A DNA stretch of 64,000 nucleotides. Origin: Pseudosulfitobacter pseudonitzschiae. GTDB lineage: Bacteria > Pseudomonadota > Alphaproteobacteria > Rhodobacterales > Rhodobacteraceae. Below are positions 8,650-18,200 of this stretch, in pieces. How positions within the stretch are numbered: position 1 is the stretch's first letter; every line of letters begins with the position of its first letter. The position numbers and the translations under genes were made by a program. The DNA lies in assembly GCF_002222635.1 (NCBI RefSeq), contig NZ_CP022419.1, forward strand, positions 1 through 64,000, read 5' to 3'. The notes under the pieces were generated by a model. The model worked only from the letters and a program-made list of their open reading frames with translations. It was not told where the DNA came from and ran no database searches.

Positions 8650-9864
8650 TTGACAGATCGCAGCGCTGTTCCCACAATCCGTGGTTATTTTTATCAGTTT
8701 GATCGCTCGATCCTGAGCATTCTTGAACTCGCCGAAGCTACGGAAAGCGTGGCAATTGAATGCATCGAAGACATCGATGTGCGAACAGCGACGGACTTCA
8801 CTGCTGTCCAATGCAAATATTACGAGAAGACCGAATACAATCATTCGGTAATCAAGCCAGCCATAATTTTTATGCTTTCGCATTACAAAGACGGTCTTAC
8901 GGCAGGCCGGCCTTCGATAAAATATAAGCTCAGTGGCTATTTCGAGTCCGGTCAAAGCAAACTCGTCATGCCGTTCAATATTGATTTCCTCAAAGAAAAT
9001 TTCCTCACCGTTACATCGAAAAAAATCACTGAAAAAAAACATGAGGAATTGAACGTCAGCGATCAAGAGCTCAAGGGCTTCTTGGAAGCCCTCTCGATCG
9101 ACGTAGATGCCGCAAAGTTCGACGACCAGTTCAATACCATCATCGGTGCGCTCGCCAAGCGGTTTGATTGCTCGCTCTTTACGGCCGAGTTCTTCTATTA
9201 CAACAGCGCACTTCGCGTTATCAAGGAATTGTCGACCCAAACCGATGAAGCCTTGCGCATCATCACAAGGCAAGAGTTTCTTGAGCGAATAGATACATCT
9301 TCAATCCTCTTCGACGAGTGGTTCGTCGCCAAGAGGGGAAAAGCCAAGTATTATCAAAAGCTCCGCAATGAATTTTTCGTCAATGGATTGAATATCTCAT
9401 CGGCAGATCGGCTCTTCATTATCCATGTGAGCGAAAGTTCGTATCAGAGGGGCGCTGTTAAAGGCCTGCTCAAGACAATTTCACGGAAGTACTCCAAACT
9501 ATCACCGCGAGAGGCGAAACCGTTTTCGCCGTACGTTTTGCTCTGTGGCATCGACGATGCAGAGATCGCAGCCCTTAAGCAGGAGTTGCACAATGAGAGT
9601 CTTCGTTTCCTCGACGGATATGATTTCAAAGACGCCGAGTTTGACGGAGCCTCAATCTCTCGCTCTGCGACTCACAGCAACGGTCCTGATTTGCGAATAT
9701 TTTCCTACCTGTTTGAAGCACAACAGACTTTTCAATCTTTCCTACGATCCCGGGAAATTTATGAATTTTATGAAATCACGCCCGTGGCTGACTTTGGCGA
9801 CGACGCCATAAAGCACGTTAGGCTCCAAGTTCCAGACTATAAAGATATCGAAAGCATAATTTAG
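8650..9864 (+). CDS. DUF4297-like nuclease, partner of HerA
   Basis: The N-terminal ~60 residues match the DUF4297/Cap4-type restriction-nuclease fold: TIRGYFYQFDRSI, then IECIEDIDV (37-44) and the QCK pair at 54-56, which together give the expected E...D...QxK metal centre. The rest is a mixed helical region of unknown specificity. Paired with the HerA ATPase that follows 10 bp later, it corresponds to the DUF4297-HerA defence module, in which the nuclease and the hexameric ATPase form one large complex. The longest frame opens at a GTG at 8590 and an ATG lies at 8644, but GGAGG at 8638-8642 is only 1 nt from that ATG and 7 nt from the TTG at 8650, which is therefore preferred. Base composition is clearly more AT-rich than the genes after 11.7 kb, which suggests transfer. 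Confidence 0.75.
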   Translation: MTDRSAVPTIRGYFYQFDRSILSILELAEATESVAIECIEDIDVRTATDFTAVQCKYYEKTEYNHSVIKPAIIFMLSHYKDGLTAGRPSIKYKLSGYFESGQSKLVMPFNIDFLKENFLTVTSKKITEKKHEELNVSDQELKGFLEALSIDVDAAKFDDQFNTIIGALAKRFDCSLFTAEFFYYNSALRVIKELSTQTDEALRIITRQEFLERIDTSSILFDEWFVAKRGKAKYYQKLRNEFFVNGLNISSADRLFIIHVSESSYQRGAVKGLLKTISRKYSKLSPREAKPFSPYVLLCGIDDAEIAALKQELHNESLRFLDGYDFKDAEFDGASISRSATHSNGPDLRIFSYLFEAQQTFQSFLRSREIYEFYEITPVADFGDDAIKHVRLQVPDYKDIESII

Positions 9865-9874
9865 GGGTAAATCT

Positions 9875-11536
9875 ATGAGCAATGTAAAAGCTGAAGTGGT
9901 CGCGGTGTTCCCTGACAAGGTTAAGATTGTTGTCGATGATCTCGAAAATTTTCGTGTAGCGGAAGAGTCTTTGCGGGTTGGATCTTATCTTAAGATATCT
10001 GACAACGAAAACGCTGTTCTGATTGCAATTATTGAAAATTTTCAGATTCAGGCTCAAGACGACGGTAGCCGGGACTACGTGATCGACGCGTTTCCGCTCG
10101 GTGTTCTGCGCGATAAAAAATTCGAACGGGGCGGTGACGCCCTTGCAATCCCACCAAAGACGGTTGAGCCCGCCACTATAGACGACATCCGGCTCATCTA
10201 TGGCAGTGCATTACCTTTAAACGATCGCTTTTGCTTTTCAAGACTGGCGACGAACCAAGAAGTTGAAGTTCCAGTCGACGGGAACAAGTTCTTCAATAAG
10301 CATATCGCTGTAGTCGGTTCGACTGGTTCCGGGAAATCTCACACAGTGGCGAAGATTGTTCAGAACGCTGTAGCTGAGAAGGGCGATTATGCCTTGAACA
10401 ATTCGCACGTGATCATATTCGATATCCATTCCGAGTATCGAGCGGCTTTTCCGGACGCGAATTTTTTGGACAGCGCAAATCTTGTGCTTCCCTACTGGAT
10501 GCTGAGTGGCGAGGAACTGGAAGAGTTCTTTCTTGATACCGAGGCGAACGATCACAACCAACGCAACGTGTTCAAAGATGCTGTTCTTCAGAGTAGGAAG
10601 GCCCAGTATTCTGGTGCCGAAGACGTCAAGGAGCGGATCCATATGGATACGCCTCTTCCTTTCAACATCCGTGATGTTCTCAAGCACGTGATTGCTCGGA
10701 ATGGCGAGATGATTGATACTGGCGAGGTCTTCGCCTCCGGAGCAAAGAAGGGCCAGACGAAGTTCACCCAAGGTAGCCTCAATGGGCGCCTTACAAATTT
10801 TGTGAACCGGCTTGAGAGCAAGATCAACGACCGCCGGCTCGAGTTTTTTTTGGGGGAGAAGTCGCAAACCATCACCTTCGAAGAAACGCTCCGCTCAATT
10901 CTCGGCTACAGTACAGAAAAGCCAAAAAATGTTACTGTTATCGATCTGAGTGGCGTCCCTTTTGAGGTTCTTAGCATTACGGTTTCGCTGATCTCGCGTT
11001 TGATTTTCGAGCATGGATATTTTTACAAGCGGTTGCGCTCTGCGGCTGATCCAAACGAGAAGATCAACAATGACGCGCCCATCCTTCTCGTTTACGAGGA
11101 AGCGCACAAATATGTACCGAATAGCGATCTTTCCAAGTTTCGTGCGTCGAAAATGTCAATCGAACGCATTGCCAAGGAGGGACGGAAGTACGGCGTTACT
11201 TTGCTTCTCGCGAGCCAAAGGCCATCAGAGATCTCCGAAACCATTTTCTCGCAGTGCAACAGTTTCATTGCGATGCGTCTGACTAATCCCGTTGATCAAG
11301 GATATGTGCGTAAGCTTTTGCCGGACTCACTGGGTTCTCTGATCGACAAAATGCCAGCCTTCAAGCAGGGAGAGGCGCTGCTTGTCGGAGAATCGATCGC
11401 ACTTCCATCTGTGGTGCAGATTGATGTTTGCACAACTGGGCCGGCATCGACGGACATTCCCTATTGGGCTCTATGGAAAGAACAGTGGAAGGACCTTGCC
11501 ATCCATGAGATCCGGGACGAGTGGCTGCGGCGCTAA
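9875..11536 (+). CDS. herA: HerA-family hexameric ATPase/DNA translocase
   Basis: This 553-residue protein has the HerA layout: an N-terminal HAS-barrel (residues about 1-100), a RecA-like core with Walker A GSTGSGKS at 148-155, an HVIIFDIHSEYR segment typical of HerA/FtsK relatives, Walker B PILLVYEEAHKY, and the ASQRPSEISETI sensor region ending in an arginine-rich tail. HerA proteins pump DNA in archaeal end resection with NurA; in bacteria they pair with SIR2 or DUF4297 nucleases as anti-phage modules. The preceding gene is such a nuclease and lies 10 bp upstream with a GGGG ribosome site between (9865-9868), so the two form an operon. The motor residues are intact. Confidence 0.88.
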   Translation: MSNVKAEVVAVFPDKVKIVVDDLENFRVAEESLRVGSYLKISDNENAVLIAIIENFQIQAQDDGSRDYVIDAFPLGVLRDKKFERGGDALAIPPKTVEPATIDDIRLIYGSALPLNDRFCFSRLATNQEVEVPVDGNKFFNKHIAVVGSTGSGKSHTVAKIVQNAVAEKGDYALNNSHVIIFDIHSEYRAAFPDANFLDSANLVLPYWMLSGEELEEFFLDTEANDHNQRNVFKDAVLQSRKAQYSGAEDVKERIHMDTPLPFNIRDVLKHVIARNGEMIDTGEVFASGAKKGQTKFTQGSLNGRLTNFVNRLESKINDRRLEFFLGEKSQTITFEETLRSILGYSTEKPKNVTVIDLSGVPFEVLSITVSLISRLIFEHGYFYKRLRSAADPNEKINNDAPILLVYEEAHKYVPNSDLSKFRASKMSIERIAKEGRKYGVTLLLASQRPSEISETIFSQCNSFIAMRLTNPVDQGYVRKLLPDSLGSLIDKMPAFKQGEALLVGESIALPSVVQIDVCTTGPASTDIPYWALWKEQWKDLAIHEIRDEWLRR

Positions 11537-11744
11537 TAGTTCAGGCAGTCTGCGCTTGGATACAGATAAGTGCTGGGCGCAGTCTGTGCGACTTGTATGA
11601 GCAAGTGATTGGCTAATCGATCAGAGAAACGTAGTCAAAGGCTGGCTATTTCTATCGATGAACGACCTTACTGAGAAGACCAACTGATAACTTGTTGTAT
11701 CAACAGAAAAGCCGCATCTTTCGCGGAAACACGGACGGAACATA

Positions 11745-12923
11745 ATGCGCCTTCTCGTTTCAGCTGACATTCACCTTGGATCACCCATCCGATCCGTGGC
11801 GTTACGCAACCCGGACCTCGGCGACCGGCTGAAACAGGCCAGCCGCGATACTTTTGCCGAGATCGTCGATCTGGCGATATCGGAACAGGTCGATGCGTTG
11901 GTGCTGGCGGGCGACATCTTTGACAATGGTTACCCGGACCTGAAATCCCGCGCCTTCCTGATTGCCCAGTTGGCGCGTGCCTCCGAAGCTGGTGTGCCCA
12001 CGGTGCTGATCAGGGGTAACCACGATGCGCTGTTAGATCACAAGGCGCATGGAGATTTGGGGCCGAACATCCATCTGCTGCACAAGGGCGCACCAACGGT
12101 CGAGATCGGCGGCACGGCTTTCCATGGCCTCTCCTTTGATGCGGCCCATGTGGCGAAGAGCTTCCTTCCCGATTATCCGCGACCGGTGCCGGGCAAGCGC
12201 AACGTGGGGCTGATGCATACCTCGCTTGACGGTGCCCCGGGCCATGATCCCTATGCACCCTGCGCCGAACGGGACCTGATGGCGCATGGGTACGACCTCT
12301 GGTGCCTCGGGCACATTCATGCACCTTTTGAGCGGGTCGATGGACCGATTCTGGCGGTCATGCCCGGTATCCCGCAGCCGCGTCACTCTGGCGAGCGCAA
12401 CGGTGGTACCGTGACCTTTGTGTCGCTGGGCGAGGGCACGCCGGAGTTCGAACGCCGCGCCATTGGGCACCTTGGCTTTTCCGAATGTGCGCTGGATCTG
12501 AGCGCCTGTGCTGACCAACAAGAGGTCTTGCGCAGCTTGGGAGACGCGTTGATGTCCGCGCAAGTGCCGGAACGCGATATGGCGGTGCGCCTGCACGTCA
12601 CTTCGGATCGCCACGGGACAGAACTGGTGACGGAACTGGCGGCCGAAGTGCTGGATAGCATCGATCGCGTATTCCTCGACAAGGTCAAATCTGTCCCGCC
12701 GCCCCGCAAACCGGGTGCCGAGACCGACGATCTTGTCCGCCTCATGCAGGACGAACTGGCCGAAGAAGGCTTTCGACAGGCCGCCCTGCAACAGCTTGAA
12801 GAACTACGCCTCGCCCTGCCATCCGAAATCATGGACGAGTTGGATGAGGGCGGGCTGGATACGCTTCTGGAGGAAGCGATTGCGGAAGTCTCTCTGACAT
12901 TGCACGCGGGGGCCTCGCAATGA
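11745..12923 (+). CDS. SbcD/YhaO-type Mre11-family DNA exonuclease
   Basis: The 392-residue protein is a calcineurin-like phosphoesterase of the SbcD/Mre11 group. Its metal-binding motifs appear in order: D8-x-H10 (SADIHLG), GDIFDNG near 56, GNHDAL near 92, the HTSLDG histidine, and CLGHIHAP near 190. The C-terminal helical part is shorter than in SbcD and resembles YhaO, the partner of the ATPase YhaN. Such pairs process DNA ends and hairpins. It overlaps the following ATPase gene by 4 bp (ATGA), so the two are translationally coupled. The pair is more GC-rich than the defence genes on both sides and could be an older resident or a separate import. Confidence 0.83.
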   Translation: MRLLVSADIHLGSPIRSVALRNPDLGDRLKQASRDTFAEIVDLAISEQVDALVLAGDIFDNGYPDLKSRAFLIAQLARASEAGVPTVLIRGNHDALLDHKAHGDLGPNIHLLHKGAPTVEIGGTAFHGLSFDAAHVAKSFLPDYPRPVPGKRNVGLMHTSLDGAPGHDPYAPCAERDLMAHGYDLWCLGHIHAPFERVDGPILAVMPGIPQPRHSGERNGGTVTFVSLGEGTPEFERRAIGHLGFSECALDLSACADQQEVLRSLGDALMSAQVPERDMAVRLHVTSDRHGTELVTELAAEVLDSIDRVFLDKVKSVPPPRKPGAETDDLVRLMQDELAEEGFRQAALQQLEELRLALPSEIMDELDEGGLDTLLEEAIAEVSLTLHAGASQ

Positions 12924-15900
12924 GGCTGAACCGGTTAGACCTGATCCGCTATGGCCGTTTCAAAGACGCCGAGATTACCTTTCCAAAGCGTGACGAAGGC
13001 GTGTCCGACGTGACAGTGATCTTTGGTCCGAATGAGGCGGGCAAGTCCACGGCCTATCACGCCTTTCTGGAATTGCTCTTCGGGTTCAAAGGCGGGGCGC
13101 ACCCTTATGCCTTTCGTTTCGACCGAAGTGACCTTTTGGTAGGAGCAGAACTTGACCTGCCTGGCCGCGGGGTCATGGCTTTGCGCCGAAATAGCAAGAG
13201 GTCCCAATCGCTGTTGGACGCAAATGACCGCCCAATAAACGAGGCGATCTTGTCGGGTGCTTTGTACGGCTTGACGCGAGATACATACGAGGAACGGTTT
13301 TCGCTCAACGAAAAGGGTTTGCGGGAAGGCGGAGAACGGATCGCCGGGGCGCAAGGGGACCTTGGCCAGCTCCTGCATGCGGGTCTCTCTGGCCTGACAG
13401 GCATGGCACAAACGCTGGACGCGTTGGCGGAGCGGGCCGACAAATTTCACAAGAAACGCGGTCGAGGGAACGCTCTTAAAACAGGCAGTGACCGCCTGAA
13501 AGAGATTGGTCGCGAGCTGAGGGCTGATCGCCTGACGACCGAGCGAGAGCGCAACCTGCGTCATGATCGGGACCGGGCTGCGGCGGAGTTTGAGGGGGTC
13601 GATGCCGAGCTGCGGCAAGCCCATCAAAGACAAGCTGCGTCGAAAGCCGCAGAGGTCTGGTACGATCTTACCGAGGAGAAAGGGCAGCTGACAGAGGCCT
13701 TGGTCGATTTCCCCGACGGCCCCGAGCTTCCTCCTGGCGCGGCAGAGCGCGTGGCGGGCCTTGTCGAAAAAATCGCGGCGCAAACGATCCGGATCACGGA
13801 GGCGGAAGAAGAGATCACCAAGCAAGATCGGATCATCGCAGACAATCCGGTCGACATGCTGGCCCAACTGTTGACGGCAGAGTTGGAACGGCTCGATCAA
13901 CTGACCATCGACGGAGCGCCGCTGATGGGGCGGGCCAGCACTGCGCGGGCCGATCTTGCCCGGCGCAGCGAAGATCAGGAAAAACTCAGTAGCCAAATAG
14001 ACACCGTTTTGCGGCTCCTCCAGGTGCCAGATGCGCCGGCATCCACAATTGCCTTGGAGGCAAGCGTTCTTGAGCATCTCGCGGCTGCAGTCCAGGAGTG
14101 CTTGACCGCTAGTATTTCAGCGGACGCCGCGCGAAAGGCCGTCGAAGCAGCCCGCGTCCAACAGGGCGATGCGCCCGCTGAACCGCAAGACTTGACTGCG
14201 CTGCGAGCCGCCTTCGATCTTTGGAAGACTGTGGCCGATCTTACCGCGTTAGAGACTGATCAAAGCCAAGCTTTGGCGCGTCTGACTAAGGTCACTGCTG
14301 GTCTGCCGGGGTCCTGGAAAGAACTGATCTCCGAGGGCCTTCCGACGCGCGAAACGCTCGACGAAGTCGGTCGGAACTGGGCGGCCCTGGCCGCCGACCT
14401 TGCGTCGGCGAGCAATGACCTCGACGCGCGCGCGGCAGAACTGGCCGAGGCGCGGGGCGACCTTTCCGCGCATGAGGCTGCACCTGACGCTGTTGACATC
14501 GTCATTACCGAAGAGACCCGGCGTCGGCGTGACATGGTATGGCAGCAGCACCGGGGCGATCTGACCACCAAGACCGCGGATCAATTCGAGGCGGCGATGT
14601 ATGCTGATGATGGCACCCGCGCGCATTACCTGACCGGCGCAGAGGCCCGGCAGCGACTGCTCGCGGCACAAAGTCAGGAGCGGACCGCCGACGCAAGGCA
14701 TGGAACCGCAAAGACGCGTCACGACGACCTGGTCACTCTCCGTGACCGCCTGTCGGAGCGCTGTTCCAGATTGGCGCTTGCACTAGGATTGGAAGAAGAC
14801 GCGGCCCCCTCAGCCTTCAGCGCGCGCCAGCAGACACTGAACGCAGCGGCCGAAGCTGCTGCCGATCATTCCAATGCGAAAGAAGCGTTAAGAGCCCGTC
14901 TTGCCCATCAGGAGGCGGCCCGCGACGCGCTGATTGGTGCTGCGCGGCCCCTTGGACTTGACCCTGCGAAAGGTGCTCTACCCACTCAGGTACAACGCGC
15001 ATTGACTTTGGAGGATAGTGATCGCAAGGCTTGGGCGAAATGGCAGGACGGCGAGAAGACTATAGCCAAGCTGGACAGCAAGTCGGAGGAATGCCGAACC
15101 GACTGCGAAACGGCGCAAGGGAAGCTTGACCGGTTGACTGCGGCGCTGCCTCTGCCTGATCACTCTCTTGAGGCAATTCGAGCCGCTTTGCCGCACCTGC
15201 GCAGCCTGCAGCAGCTTTATGGCGAGCATCAAAAGCTTTCCGCTCGGATCGAGGCCTTAGAGAAGGCGGTTGCCGCCCTTGCCGATGGCGCGCAGAGTCT
15301 GAATCGGATTTTGGATGATCCTGAGGAAGAGCCTGATATCGACCCCGTTCGAGTCATCGACCGTGCGCGTGTGCGCGTGGCGGCATCCATGCGGGCTGAC
15401 GAAAAACGAGCTGAGGCCACATCGCGACGCGATGAAACCGCCAGCTTAAAAAGCCGCGCAAAGACCGAATTTCAAGCCGCAATCGGTGACCTAGATGGCT
15501 GCTTCAATGGGCAGGGCGGGCAAGACCTCGCGCCGCGCGACAGGGTCGCAAAGTTGGTTGAACGTGATCGTCTGCGCGCAGATAAGGCAACGGCGGACCG
15601 CGATCGGCAGAAGGCCCGTGATAGTGTAGACGCCGATCTCTTTGCAGAGGAACTGAACCGGATGCCGGACGCCACACGCGCAGCAGAGCTGGAACAGGCG
15701 TTGAAAGATGCGCAGGACTCCCGCGATACCGCCCGAGACGCGCAGCGCGAGGCTGCCCGCCTGTATCGCGAAGCTTTTGAGGCTGCCGACCGCAGCGATC
15801 TCGCCACCGAACAGGCGACACTGCTAGAAGAACTCCGGAGCGGCGCGCGTCAGGCGGCTGTAGCTCGGCTCGGGGTGCTGGCGTCGCGCGGGGCGCTGCG

Positions 15901-16327
15901 TCGACTTGCGGCAGAGCGGCGCAGTGGCATGCTGCGCGACGTCGAAGAGGCCTTTGTCACCATGACCGCTCCCAAGTGGAAAGGAGTTGATGTTTGGAGC
16001 CAGGCGGAAGGCGAAAAGCTCGTCGGTATCCAACCTAACGGCAGCACGGTTCCAGTTGAACAGATGTCAACGGGCACAATGGGTCAGTTGTATTTTGCGC
16101 TGCGCCTCGCTGGATATCGCAGCTTTGCCCGCGAGCCGGGCCCACTGCCGATGATCCTTGACGACATCATGGAAACCTTTGACGATACGCGCGCGCGAGC
16201 GGCCTTGCGGCTTTGTGCCGAGATCGGCACGAACGGACAGGCAATCCTCTTCACGCATCACGCCCATCTGGTCGAATTGGCACGCGACACCATCAAGGGG
16301 GTGACTGTCGTGAACATGCCAGACTGA
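12920..16327 (+). CDS. YhaN/SbcC-like SMC-family ATPase
   Basis: The 1135-residue protein is a Rad50/SbcC-like ATPase. The N-terminal half-site has the Walker A motif GPNEAGKST near residue 38 and a FAM-type RYGRFKDAEITF opening. The middle 750 residues are Ala-, Arg- and Glu-rich coiled coils. The C-terminal half-site has the ABC signature MSTGTMGQLYFALRLA and Walker B LPMILDDIMETFDD, then ILFTHHAHLVE. No zinc-hook CxxC was noticed, which fits YhaN rather than SbcC. It should bind the nuclease encoded just upstream and gate its access to DNA ends. The start lies within the 4-bp overlap with that gene. A role in general repair or phage defence cannot be separated from sequence alone. Confidence 0.83.
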   Translation: MRLNRLDLIRYGRFKDAEITFPKRDEGVSDVTVIFGPNEAGKSTAYHAFLELLFGFKGGAHPYAFRFDRSDLLVGAELDLPGRGVMALRRNSKRSQSLLDANDRPINEAILSGALYGLTRDTYEERFSLNEKGLREGGERIAGAQGDLGQLLHAGLSGLTGMAQTLDALAERADKFHKKRGRGNALKTGSDRLKEIGRELRADRLTTERERNLRHDRDRAAAEFEGVDAELRQAHQRQAASKAAEVWYDLTEEKGQLTEALVDFPDGPELPPGAAERVAGLVEKIAAQTIRITEAEEEITKQDRIIADNPVDMLAQLLTAELERLDQLTIDGAPLMGRASTARADLARRSEDQEKLSSQIDTVLRLLQVPDAPASTIALEASVLEHLAAAVQECLTASISADAARKAVEAARVQQGDAPAEPQDLTALRAAFDLWKTVADLTALETDQSQALARLTKVTAGLPGSWKELISEGLPTRETLDEVGRNWAALAADLASASNDLDARAAELAEARGDLSAHEAAPDAVDIVITEETRRRRDMVWQQHRGDLTTKTADQFEAAMYADDGTRAHYLTGAEARQRLLAAQSQERTADARHGTAKTRHDDLVTLRDRLSERCSRLALALGLEEDAAPSAFSARQQTLNAAAEAAADHSNAKEALRARLAHQEAARDALIGAARPLGLDPAKGALPTQVQRALTLEDSDRKAWAKWQDGEKTIAKLDSKSEECRTDCETAQGKLDRLTAALPLPDHSLEAIRAALPHLRSLQQLYGEHQKLSARIEALEKAVAALADGAQSLNRILDDPEEEPDIDPVRVIDRARVRVAASMRADEKRAEATSRRDETASLKSRAKTEFQAAIGDLDGCFNGQGGQDLAPRDRVAKLVERDRLRADKATADRDRQKARDSVDADLFAEELNRMPDATRAAELEQALKDAQDSRDTARDAQREAARLYREAFEAADRSDLATEQATLLEELRSGARQAAVARLGVLASRGALRRLAAERRSGMLRDVEEAFVTMTAPKWKGVDVWSQAEGEKLVGIQPNGSTVPVEQMSTGTMGQLYFALRLAGYRSFAREPGPLPMILDDIMETFDDTRARAALRLCAEIGTNGQAILFTHHAHLVELARDTIKGVTVVNMPD

Positions 16328-16397
16328 CAGGTTTGAGTAGGCCCCGGATTTACTCTTGCAAACTGGTATGGAAACAGGAAAGCAGAGTTCAACACTA

Positions 16398-17060
16398 TCA
16401 GCCGAAGAGGTCGCCTGTGCCCGAAGAAGTATCCAGAACTTCGTAAAAACCAGACATGTGCAGTAAGAAGTCGTCGCCTAGGCTTCGGTAAGAAAACTCA
16501 AACGTTTCAATCGCGACGCGACGCTGTCCCGCTACCTCGGAATATTCGACAAGTTGGAGAAAGTGTGGCTCGGAATGAGGTGGCGACGCAAGTGTGCTGA
16601 CTATCGCCATCCGCTGGTTTTGCTTAAGGGCTGGTTGTTTATAGGGATAGACGAAAACACAAAACACGCCTTTATCTGTCTTATAGCTAAAATCTGGTGC
16701 GATAGTTGCCTGTCGTTTACCGAAAGAAACCGTCTTGCGACCATCTTTAACATGTTGCGCTCGATCAAAAGGTATTGACTTGCACAGCGCATTGAAAATC
16801 GACAGCTTTGCTTTGGCCTCGCCGGGACCATCAAGAGACTCCAGAAATTTCTCAGCCTGCTCGTGAGGAATGCCTTTTAGATAGGATATGCACGTCGAGT
16901 ATAGGCTATCGTAGTTCCAGGTTCCTCCAGATTGTGCATCATAGTCATCAATTTTGGCTTTCAAGCGTGCCACTTCCTGCGCTGTACCCGGCTTTCCATA
17001 CGCACTTGGGTTGAATTCGCGAACGCCCCGTAGAAAATCTGTCTTTGATTTTTGTGGCAA
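16398..17060 (-). CDS. Unknown protein, third gene of the CBASS operon
   Basis: This 220-residue soluble protein belongs to no family I recognise. Residues 1-75 are helical and basic, with a WNYDSLYSTCISYLKG segment. From about 100 on the composition alternates as in a mixed or beta-rich domain (KTVSFGKRQATIAPDFSY, GVFCVFVYPYKQPALKQNQR), ending in an acidic, Gly-rich tail. It has no signal peptide, membrane helix, HEXXH, JAB or E1/E2-like cysteine motif, so it is not a standard CBASS Cap2, Cap3 or HORMA/TRIP13 accessory. It starts 27 bp after the CD-NTase stop on the same strand and must be in the same transcript. A regulator of the cyclase, a second effector, or a self-protecting protein are all possible. 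Confidence 0.65.
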   Translation of the reverse strand: MPQKSKTDFLRGVREFNPSAYGKPGTAQEVARLKAKIDDYDAQSGGTWNYDSLYSTCISYLKGIPHEQAEKFLESLDGPGEAKAKLSIFNALCKSIPFDRAQHVKDGRKTVSFGKRQATIAPDFSYKTDKGVFCVFVYPYKQPALKQNQRMAIVSTLASPPHSEPHFLQLVEYSEVAGQRRVAIETFEFSYRSLGDDFLLHMSGFYEVLDTSSGTGDLFG

Positions 17061-17087
17061 GCAGAAGCTCCTGTCTATTTCACCTTA

Positions 17088-18200
17088 TCAAAATCTCGAA
17101 CCCACAAATTCTGGTGCAAGCGGGATGGCATTCTCGTTAAGATGCTTCCGGATAGTCTCTCTGTCTGAATGGTCGAAATAGTAGGGTCCGACGAGTTCCT
17201 TCTCGACAGCTTTTGCTAAGTCTGTGACATCGCTGGCTAGACGAAGCAGCCCTGTCCACTTTGCGTCCTCATCGAGAATCCTGCGGGTCTTGTCCGGGGT
17301 CATGAGAGCAATCGCCGTACTACGATCTTTGCTTAATTCATCAAGCCAGCGTTCAACACCTGACAGTACCATCAGATCGCGCGCTACTTGGTGGGTAATA
17401 TAATGGCTGGGGCAATGGTAGATCAGGCTACCGATATCGTAGCTGCTCAGCTCGATGTCGGCATCAGAGTCGTTTTTGAGGTTCTTGGCCAACCTGATAC
17501 CCATACGCGCTCCGTCGTTCGTTAATCCCGCCTTTGCCTCAATTTCAGCAATGTACCGAAATGGATAATTTTCAATATGCTCCAGAGTGTATTTGTTGAC
17601 GATTTCTACGCCGCGAGACGCTTCATCAAGAGACCGCTGATAGTCTGCCGAGTCAAGCCAGTTAGCTGGAACGACATCTACTTTACGTCTGAAACCGCCA
17701 TCGCTGAGTGCAATGGATTTCGCGGGTGTTTTATCGACAGTCGCACCCCAGAAGCGTCGATCTAGGACAATTTCTGATTTGCGCCGCAGGTCTAAAACGG
17801 TGTCTTTCACATTTCCTGAGAAATCGACGTAGGATTTCAGACTGCTTACGCACGGGCTCACACGCAAACAACGCCCTTCCATTACAAGAAGATCAACGTC
17901 GCTGGCACCTCGGATATGGACATTAAGCGGGACGGAACCTTGAAGTTTGAATTCCGGATAGAGATGCTCATCGCGAAGCCCTTCACTTAGGTTCCGTTCA
18001 ACTTTCTCTGCTTCTTCATGCGAAATCTGCGTGGACCGTGGATCGACCTCCTGCATCGATCCTAAAGCATACTTCGTTGCCTTGTTGGCCGTTCTCTTCT
18101 CATAGGCTTCGCCATGCCCGGCAGACATTAGGACGGTGTTATTGTCATCCATTCGGCGCGAACGGAGCCGCGAAAGTCGTTCGTCAAAATCACGCGGCAT
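17088..18200 (-). CDS. CD-NTase (cGAS/DncV-like nucleotidyltransferase) of CBASS
   Basis: The 370-residue length is typical of CD-NTases, and the polymerase-beta core is visible: GS at residues 88-89 (KLQGSVPLNVHIRGASDVDL), the D101-x-D103 pair, and a third acidic residue D175 in RRKVDVVPAN. All three metal-binding acids are present, so the enzyme should make a cyclic oligonucleotide on phage infection. The gene upstream encodes a Cap15-like receptor, which supports CBASS and argues against tRNA-adding or antitoxin-type transferases. Which of the CD-NTase clades it belongs to, and so which nucleotide it makes, cannot be told by eye. Its first 11 bp overlap the effector gene and the next gene begins 27 bp after its stop. 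Confidence 0.8.
   Translation of the reverse strand: MPRDFDERLSRLRSRRMDDNNTVLMSAGHGEAYEKRTANKATKYALGSMQEVDPRSTQISHEEAEKVERNLSEGLRDEHLYPEFKLQGSVPLNVHIRGASDVDLLVMEGRCLRVSPCVSSLKSYVDFSGNVKDTVLDLRRKSEIVLDRRFWGATVDKTPAKSIALSDGGFRRKVDVVPANWLDSADYQRSLDEASRGVEIVNKYTLEHIENYPFRYIAEIEAKAGLTNDGARMGIRLAKNLKNDSDADIELSSYDIGSLIYHCPSHYITHQVARDLMVLSGVERWLDELSKDRSTAIALMTPDKTRRILDEDAKWTGLLRLASDVTDLAKAVEKELVGPYYFDHSDRETIRKHLNENAIPLAPEFVGSRF

Noticed and set aside
13105-13443. Antisense frames within the YhaN-like gene
   Set aside because: Long antisense frames are expected in GC-rich coiled-coil genes; codon pattern fits only the plus-strand gene.
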